A stretch of DNA of 42,693 bases from Ceraceosorus guamensis. Taxonomy: Eukaryota > Basidiomycota > Exobasidiomycetes > Ceraceosorales > Ceraceosoraceae. Position numbers and translations under genes: made by a program. The notes beneath the pieces are model-generated. The model did not search any database, had not been told where the DNA came from, and saw only the letters and a program-made list of their open reading frames with translations. Below are positions 35,225 to 42,693 of this stretch, piece by piece (the first letter of the stretch is position 1; each line of letters begins with the position of its first letter). The DNA is taken from NCBI RefSeq assembly GCF_003144195.1, contig NW_020290115.1, positions 1 through 42,693 on the forward strand, read 5' to 3'.

Positions 35225-38200
35225 TTACAAAGACCCACCTGCCTTGTGGCGATATTGCAGCTCTACATCGCCGCCGCTCTTCCACCAGAACCGTTGAACT
35301 TGGGCAAGCGTGACTGCGAACGAGGGAGTGAAGGTCATGCTTAGCGGCTGACGCTCCAAACAAAGGTCAATGTGTGGTCAGCAAGACTCACCATGCAGAG
35401 GTACGACTTCATCGTTGCACAAGATCTCTATCAGCTCGGTCGCATCTTGCTCAGTAGCCGTTGCCGTAGCTGACGTGGCATTCTGCGTGGCGAGTATCGC
35501 AGCCTGTGCAGACGTAGGGGGCGAGCTCCCTGCAGACCCAGAAGTCGCCTTCCCGGAGGTGGCCGAAGCAGCGGTGCTCGCACCGGACAGGCCAATAGCA
35601 GAGCCAAGAGAGCGTTTGGCACCACTGCTACCCGCGGTGCTCTTCTTGGTCTCATCACCGCCATTTGACGCCGATGCGGGAGCATCTGCAGATGCGCGCC
35701 TGGAACCAGCGATGCTGTTGTTGCGCGAATCTGTTGAGGCAATCATCTCGAGCTTCTCCGCAACATAAGCGCACGTCTTTTTGATGCGCAGCATGCGGGT
35801 TGCAGTAAGGCGGGCGTTGCTGCATAGCAGATGACGGATGAGTGTCAAGGGCATATCGCTGTGAGATGAAAGATGGGATGCGCACTCACCCGCTAGGAAG
35901 CTCAGGTAAGGTAGTGGGCAGCACAGAGCCGTTTGCAGAGGTTTGGATCGTCGTTTCGCCGCCGGCATTGTCGCGAAGCTCAGGCGCGACCCAGGGAACA
36001 AGATTGAAGCTGATCTTTGATAATGTTTGCTGAGGAGCCTTGTTGTGGAGCGCAGCATCCAACACCCAGCGCGGTGCACTTGTCTCAAGGGCAGCTACAT
36101 CCGCACTTCCTGTTCGGACCAGGCCCCGATACACTATCTCCCAAGTGCCTAACGAAGAACTCGTCTCAATCAAAATCGTCGTGTCCGGCGGGAAGATGAC
36201 AACGGGGACTTCGTTGAGGGGCGGAATGCTGAGCGGTTTGGTGAAGAATTGGCGCAAATTGGAGAGGTCGTCATTGGCAGACTGCGGAGACCATCCATCT
36301 TGAGCGTTTCAGCTCACTTATGATGCGGCAAACGGCGCAAGAAACCCCCCCGCACTCACCGTGTCTGATTCCTCACCAGCACCAGCGACCTTCGTCGTAG
36401 CCTTCACGTCTTGGGCGCTCGCGCGCTCGCTCTTGCTACTTTTACCCCATTTCAATCGGCTCATTAACCCAGCACCGCCCGAGACTTGATTGCTGGACGA
36501 AGCAGGTGTCTGCGGCCGAGAACTTGTTGGGGTTCTGGACTCACCAGCCGGAGCAGGCGTGTTGATGGCGGTGCTCGAGTTGGCTAGCGAAAAATAGTCG
36601 CTCGATGCTCCCGGCAGGGTCGTCGCCAAAGGGGTCTGTGCAGAAGCGGAGGCGAGAGCCGAGAAGGAGCTCGTCAATCCGGCGATTCCTCCTCGGCTCG
36701 CCGTCGGAGTGAGCGGGGAAGAGTTGGTGGCCAAGATGGCTGGCGATCTGGCAGGTTCGGCAAGCGCGATGGTCATGCCTGGCGTGTGAGGAAAGTCACG
36801 CTTTGCAAGGCCCTGATGACCGTGAGGTTGAGTTCGCGGGATGCTGATACGAAGTGGCCCAGCTTGCATCACCTCGGGCCGCTCGGCGGCCAAGACGCCC
36901 TCAGGGACCAAAGGTGTGGCAGTCGAGCGCACGGAAGTTTCTGTCTCTACGAACGACTTGAGCAAGCTGCGCAGCACCATCTTGCCGACATTGACTAGGG
37001 CACGTGCTTGATTCAGCGGACGATTGCCAGCCGAACAAAGTGAGACGAACGACTCACCTCTTTGGTCCTCGCGAAAGACCGACGGATCCAGAAAAACCGC
37101 TTCGTCGGCGTAAAGCTCCGCATCGAAAGTCCGCTGTTCTTCCAGATGCACCGACAGCAGACCGCCCCGTACATCCACGTTGCACCACAGTGGTGCCGTT
37201 TCTTCCCCTTCGATCCTTTCCTTCACAAGACTCAGAGCCTCCGCAGGAGGTAGCCTCGAGATCGAGGCGGTCTGCGTGTGTTTGTAGTCGCTTGAGTCCG
37301 AGGCATCGCTCGAAAAGCCGTCTTGATGAGCGAGCAAAATGTCGTCGGGTCTGAAGGTACCTAGGCAAGCCCCGCGCACGATATCCCAGAGCGCGACCAC
37401 ATCAGCAGTATCGATGGTGAGAACGTGGCGTCGGTCATTCAGAGCCGAGGTTCTAATAAGTCCATGCGTGCCTTCGATTACGCTCTCGGGCTTCTTGAGA
37501 AGCGGTACGGCCTCAACCGCAAATTCTCGATCCTCGTACCTCTGCCTCGCCTCGAGAGCAGCTTCTTCGACAGCATCTTCGTCGTCACTGTCAGATGCCT
37601 CGTCCACGACATCGTCTTCCCACATGTCGTCATTGGCGAGACCAGCTGCACTTCCGCGTGGGAGACGCTCCGCTTCAGGCGCGAACCGAATGCTTGCGGA
37701 TCTTGTACTTTTGGGCCGATTGAGAGGCCTGGACGGTAGGTGTAGGTGTGCAGGAATGGCACTGGGGCCAGGCGACTGGCGCGAGTCGTAGGACAGAGAA
37801 GGCCTTCCGGATGGGAGCGCCGCACTGCTCCGTCTGGCAGCGAATGCCGAGTGCGAGGAGTATACATCTGGATCGCGAACGCTGAGACTTCCCAACCCGA
37901 CAGAGGCGCCGTAAGGATCGTTGGCTGGGCTCAAACAAACGAGGGAATCGAACGGAATGCCGAAGAGCATTGCAGCTGGATGCACACTGTCAGTGCTGGT
38001 GGCGGAAATTGTCATCTCCTTCCCTGTTGCGGCGCCATTAGAGGCCTTCATTGCGCCTTCAATGCTTCCAAGCGATGCATTGGAGTGAGAAGACCTATGG
38101 GTGCGCGTTGAAACTCCACTTGCTTGACGAGGTAGAGATTTGGCGTCGAATCGGAGACCTGGACCTGGCGAATCGTGTCTGGACCTCTGCGCAAAGGAGA

Positions 38201-39967
38201 CATTTGGAGAGGGCGCGGAGCCTTGAGAAGAATGCTTGAGGGCGCTTGGCCTCCGTAAGCTGAGGCCGCTTTGAGCTGACGCAGGCGGTGTCGAGACAGC
38301 GGGAGCAGGAAAATCGGCCAGAAGGCCTGTTGATGACTCTGTAGCTGGGCCTTCGATAGGATACAGTGCTTCTCTGGACATGCGGGATGGCACGTCTTTC
38401 CATATAGAAACGTCGGAAGACCCACCGGCTGTCCAAACATATGTGTTATCTTGAGCGATGATCTTGTGGATGCCGACATGGGTCCTATTGGTGCCGTTAG
38501 ACGCGCGACCCCTCGAGCTAGCTCTGTTGGTGCCGGCGTCTTTGAAAAGGACCACGCACTCTCCTTCTGCCACCTCTGCACATCTCTCCCAGTCCACCTT
38601 GCAAACCAATCCAGACCGATCGCCTGAGTAGAAGACGTCGAGGTTCGGGTGATCGGAGAAGAGGCTCCAGACGCTTTCGGAATGATGTGTGAACGTGTGC
38701 AGGCATCGACGCTCGCCAATGCTCCACAGTCGAATGGAAGAGTCGCTTGATGCGCTCAACAGGTGTCGCCCATCTTCAGACACCACTAGGCTCCGCACAT
38801 TGTCGGTATGTCCGATCAGCGAGGCTATCTCTGCGCCGCTCCTCGGATCCCAAGCTCTGACAACCTTGTCTGGCGTGCCGGCCGAGATGACACTACCAGC
38901 TGGATTCGCCGAGAGGGCATACACGGAGGCTTTCACAGCGCTCTCTGCCAACTCGATAATGGGCTCAGGTCTAGTCTCCTGAATATCCCAGAGCTGCGAC
39001 CCACCAGAGCTAGAGATCAGCTTGACATGAAGCTCAAGAAGTGGAAAAGGGGACGAAGACGCACCTTGATCACGGAATCAAAGCCACCGGAGGCTACCCA
39101 ATTTGCTTCGCGGGCGTGGGATAGGGCTCGAGCATAGTCACGATGACTGCCTAGGACCTGAGGTGTCATAGAGCTCCGAAAGTCGTGCGGATTCCATACC
39201 TGAAGCGTTCCATCTGAGCCAGCAGAGACGACTGTCAACACCAACATATTTTGGTTGGTACATCAGCGGGAGCCAGCAGATCAAGTTGAAGCAGCGTGTT
39301 GGGACTTACCGGTCTGATTCGAGTTGCAGAGCAGGATATCGTTGATCCAGTCCGTGTGGTTCTGCACGCACTGTCTGAAGCGAGGCTGCGGAAGCGGCTC
39401 ATCTCTTCGCGATGGATCCACTTGCCAGTGCTGCTCCACTGGGGTCTCGCTCTCATCGACTTCATCTTCTAGATCAGACGCCAGTCCCGAAGCGCCGGGC
39501 ACATGATGCTGTGCAACACACTGAATGTCGTCGCTGTCTCGTTCTCTTTGTGCTCCATCGCGCAGCTCGTCATCCCACGCTGCCGCTCTCTGCCTGCGCC
39601 GCTTCCTGAGCGGCAAGCCGAGCTCCCAAGCCGCGAGCAGGCCATCTCGCCCACCAGTATAGAGGATGCCGCGCGGTGTATGCTGCGAGGTTGAAGCCAT
39701 TTCCTGGTCCTGCACGGATGTACTGACATCCAACGCGAGAGAGGTGACCGGCAGCGTGTGACGTGGATGGGAAGGTCTGCCACTCTCTTGGAATGTAAAG
39801 TTTGAGCGAGCTGGTACCGGAGTGGAGGGGGGCAGCTGTTCCAAAAGCGGTTGACTCCTGCCTCGGCGCTGAAAGCTGGACTGTAGCGATGGGATCGCAA
39901 ATTCTGGCAAAGTATCGTCTCGAGGTGGCAGGCTGTAGGTCAGCCTTCTGGCTGCAGTGGCCGCCAT
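35225..39967 (-). CDS. WDR48/UAF1-type WD40 protein with DUF3337 (Duf1/Bun107-like)
   Basis: Relatives bind and activate ubiquitin-specific proteases (human WDR48/UAF1 with USP1, USP12, USP46; fission yeast Bun107). Exons: 39967-39310, 39231-39065, 39020-37058, 37006-36360, 36281-35890, 35819-35392 and 35313-35225, giving about 1447 aa. The start MAATAARRLTYSLP matches the family opening RLTYSLP. WD blades include ILYTGGRDGLLAAWEL, HTDWINDILLC, VVSAGSDGTLQVWNP, DYARALSHAREANWVASGGF, YALSANPAGSVISAG, HTDNVRSLVVSEDGRHLLS and YVWTAGGSSDVSIWKD. The C-terminal DUF3337 part has LPELPSG|NARLTATRMLRIKK, CNDEVVPL|HVTLAQVQRFWWKSGGDVELQYR. WDR48 in animals is about 680 aa. The excess here is Ser/Pro-rich linkers, notably residues about 510-700 and 950-1100. 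Exon 3 could begin at 39032 instead (12 nt more), since both acceptors keep frame. Intron 3 is 51 nt, stop-free and in frame. Confidence 0.9.
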
Positions 39968-42693
39968 ATTTGCCGACTCGAGGAGAAGATCGATCCCGAG
40001 CGCTGTTGTCCACTTGTCGACTGGGCCGCCAGAGGTACTACTGGCAAGGGCGCTGATTGCGCTGATCAACCTCGCATCAGTCTCGTGAGGTTCTGACCAG
40101 ACTCGTCCTCGAACCGAGAGCTTGTCTCGTCCCTTGGCAGTCAAGAGGTTGAAATTTGAGAGATGGACGATCCGTCTTCGCTACGATGACTTTACAAGAC
40201 ATACCGTCAGCACGATACGCATCTTGTGATCCTCTCTGTCGGTCACCGTCACGTTGCTGCTGGAGATATGGCGTCAGGTACCGCGCTTGCACGAGGCGGT
40301 GACAAGCACGGTAGCGTGGGTCGTGGTACTGCAGTGCTGTATCACTATGCAGCTCCACGTTGGGCATGCTGCTCCTGCTGCTGCCCGCGTGCGTGCGTGC
40401 GTGATGCATGCTGTGCCCCGCCTAACCACGGAATCGTGGGCTCCGTCTCAACCGCAAAGCGCAATCACGAATCACGAATAATCACGAAGAATCACAAAAC
40501 CTGCATGCTGATAGAGTCGTTGCACATACGGTGGTGGTGTACATCGCAGTCGCAGCGTGCTGTGCACGTGATACGCTGCTGGTAGCGAGCGTTCGCGGGC
40601 GTGCTGCATTTTCGAAACTCGTCGCCCCCACAGCTGCTCTGATTACATTGAGGCGCGCCACGCCTACCGCAGGGTCGTGCTCCACCATCCGGGGCGACAG
40701 AAACTGCTCAGAGGGACGCAAGAAGGGGAGCACCAACCTCAAAGAGCGCAGTCTGAGTCGAGTGCAACAAGTTCGACGAGACGTGCGGACATGCGGACTG
40801 CCCGACATGCTGATACATGGCCCAAGTGAGAAGAGCCTTTGGATGCCCCAGATTCACGTGATTGCGTGGTTGGAGACAGGCCACACGTCAACGTTCAGGA
40901 TCGCAGAGCGACCGACTTACCAGAACGTCAGGATACGTCGCGACCTACTGAGCGAGGAGGGACAGCATTCTTGCCGGGGCCGCGATGGGAAGTGGATCTG
41001 CGCTGTGATGCGCCCGTGATATCTCACACATTCCAGCATACGATGAGACGCCTGGCCGAGGGGGTGTGATAGCGGATGTATGCGATGCCGCTAGGATTCT
41101 TTACCACTGAGCAGGACAGCGACGACGATTTCGAGCGAATTCAGACTCACACTGCTCGCTAAACCAGTCCTGACTTATTCATAACAGCGAGCACGAAGGC
41201 GCTCGTCAGCCTTTAGCTGGTTGATAATCAGGTGACCACGAGCAGCTCAAGCTGAGGCGGCTCCCAAAGACACGAGCTCATCAGACTGTTTCTGACCAGG
41301 ACTGCCATGTTGCGCGTCACCCCTCATAACTGATGCTCTGCCCTACTCCCGTATAGAGCTCAGCCGCAGAAGAATCTTCGAGATCATGCTCGGACGCGGA
41401 AGCAGGCAGACAGCTCACTGGCTGAATCTAGGACTTACACATTCAGGTCACTATGCGACCGCAAAGGGAGCACACAAGCTTGATTGGGCGTCAACCTATC
41501 CACGCTAAGCGTCCAGACGCGCATGCAAATACTCCGCGCGTCTGCCCTAAACGGTCAGGAACCGTTAGAAGCACGTCAAACATTCGAAACTTCACTCGCG
41601 CTTGCACGCATCCGCGCAGAGAAGCACAGACGCGATCTGATCAGCAGCTTTGCTTGGGCCATCTACTCGTCTTGGGACTGGAGAGTCATCTCGCAGTCAC
41701 ATTATGGAGTGATCTGGGCGCTTGCCGAAGAGAGGAGGGTTCCAAGAGGGAGGACTGCCCTGTCAAATCGCGATGGAAACCCGCTCAAGACGGCCTGATG
41801 GGAAAGTGCTCGTCTGACCTGCACCTGCACATCAAACGACACATGCGGTGCCGCTTAAGTCCGCGACGATGCGACCCGATCGCGGTCGCCTGCTACTTCC
41901 ACGCTTGACATTGGCCCCGTGCATCGACCTCAGCTGCTTGCGCATCGAATGTGCTCTGATCTTGCCGCGCATGCCATTCCTTGGCTGCTCGGATCTGCGC
42001 AGGGCCGGTCTCGCCGCCATGCGAGAGAGTAGGCTCGACGGCGCTCGGCCGCTCCGCCCACAATCCGGTAGGTCTACCTCAGCAGACCATCGAAGAATAC
42101 ATTGGCGGGGCACTCGCGCCAGAGAAGAGCTTTGAGAGGTAAGGGCACCGATACTTCCTGCTGTCCCTCCAGTACGCCGAGACTCGAGCAATGCTACGGG
42201 CTGGACCGTTCATCATTTCAACCCTCTGCCTGAGGGAAGGTTATGCACGCGCTTGCGTTCAAAGCCGTTGGCCACCCTTTCAATGCGGCGGTGCACGCGC
42301 TCAGCTTCCGGCAAAGCGAGCCTGAGCAGTCTTCGCACCTCACTTGCGCGCACTTGCCCCCGGCGCGTTGAGCCGGCAGAGCTGGCGTTTGTCCAAGAGC
42401 CTCGCGTGCGGGGAGCCTCAGCTTGCTCGCTCAGCGCTCAAAGGATCCTGGGATGGTGATGTCTCCTGCGCGCCACGGCAGCCGTTGCACGAACCTTCCA
42501 AAACTTTACTCTGACGTTTTCGGCTCCACAGCTGTGTGATCAGACTTTCCTTTTGTTCTAGCTAGCACGCAAGCAACATTCGTTCGTCAACGGGAGCACT
42601 TGGCACGGCACTCCGCAGCTAATCGTGTCTTCAGGCTCCATAGCAGTTTGATCAGGCTTTCCTTTTGTTCTAGCTAGCACGCAAGCAACATTC
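39968..42693. other. Right flank: no recognisable gene, repeat at the edge
   Basis: 2.7 kb after the start of the WD40 gene. The first few hundred bases should hold its promoter, and four TCACGA motifs cluster at 40460-40495 (caatcacgaatcacgaataatcacgaag). Several open frames of 60-160 codons exist (for example an ATG at 41523 running to 41798), but none could be matched to a family. An isolated 51-nt segment at 42086-42136 is flanked by a good acceptor and donor. A direct repeat begins near 42523. A decayed or poorly conserved multi-exon gene cannot be excluded. Confidence 0.5.
42523..42693. repeat. Direct repeat with 112-nt period at the right edge
   Basis: The 59-nt block at 42523-42581 recurs at 42635-42693 with four differences. 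The last 37 bases (from the middle of ctttccttttgttctagc onward) are identical. The second copy is cut by the window end, so the array may continue. The spacer between copies is not clearly repeated before the first copy. Confidence 0.9.

Noticed and set aside
41832-42191. Minus-strand 119-codon frame
   Set aside because: It has an Arg/Ser-rich shadow-like composition, no recognisable domain and no supporting splice structure, and it overlaps plus-strand frames of similar quality.

Overview
The window is a stretch of nuclear genome from an intron-rich basidiomycete fungus, most likely in the Ustilaginomycotina (smut-related) group. Three things point there: short introns (about 45-220 nt) that mostly open GTGAGT or GTAAGT; a mating/virulence-type MAP kinase very close to what I know of Ustilago Kpp2/Ubc3; and gene-free stretches peppered with TCACGA/TCGTGA, a look I associate with smut genomes. 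The group is an inference; no species can be named.

Ten protein genes could be assembled by hand, exon by exon, with phases that match. Left to right: an EFM5-type eEF1A lysine methyltransferase (-, 1645-3205); an Avt1-type vacuolar amino acid transporter (+, 4520-7720); a SET-domain lysine methyltransferase (-, 8146-10633); a Fus3/Kss1/Kpp2-type MAP kinase (+, 12640-14529); an MDP-1 family HAD phosphatase with an unusual N-terminal hydrophobic segment (+, 15334-16598); a Knr4/Smi1 cell-wall regulator (+, 19435-21834); an Eaf-type transcription elongation protein (-, 22246-24083); a large Uds1-domain coiled-coil protein (+, 27026-32553); an Mpv17/PMP22-family membrane protein (-, 33064-34230); and a WDR48/Duf1/Bun107-type WD40 protein (-, 35225-39967).

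These are ordinary housekeeping and signalling genes. They form no operon or obvious functional cluster, although the MAP kinase, Knr4 and the Uds1 protein all belong to growth, cell-wall and septation biology. Convergent pairs end 410-510 nt apart. The divergent or gene-free spacers (10.6-12.6, 16.6-19.4, 24.1-27.0 and 40.0-42.7 kb) are long and rich in simple repeats and the TCACGA motif. I saw no tRNA, rRNA, transposon, virus-like element or CRISPR array.

The most notable feature is splicing architecture. The MAP kinase needs a 4-nt micro-exon to stay in frame, and exons of 15, 20, 27, 29, 33 and 43 nt occur in it and in four other genes. Three genes carry stop-free introns whose length is a multiple of three, which could be retained as in-frame inserts. 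The right edge enters a roughly 112-bp repeat. No wholly new biological system was recognised.
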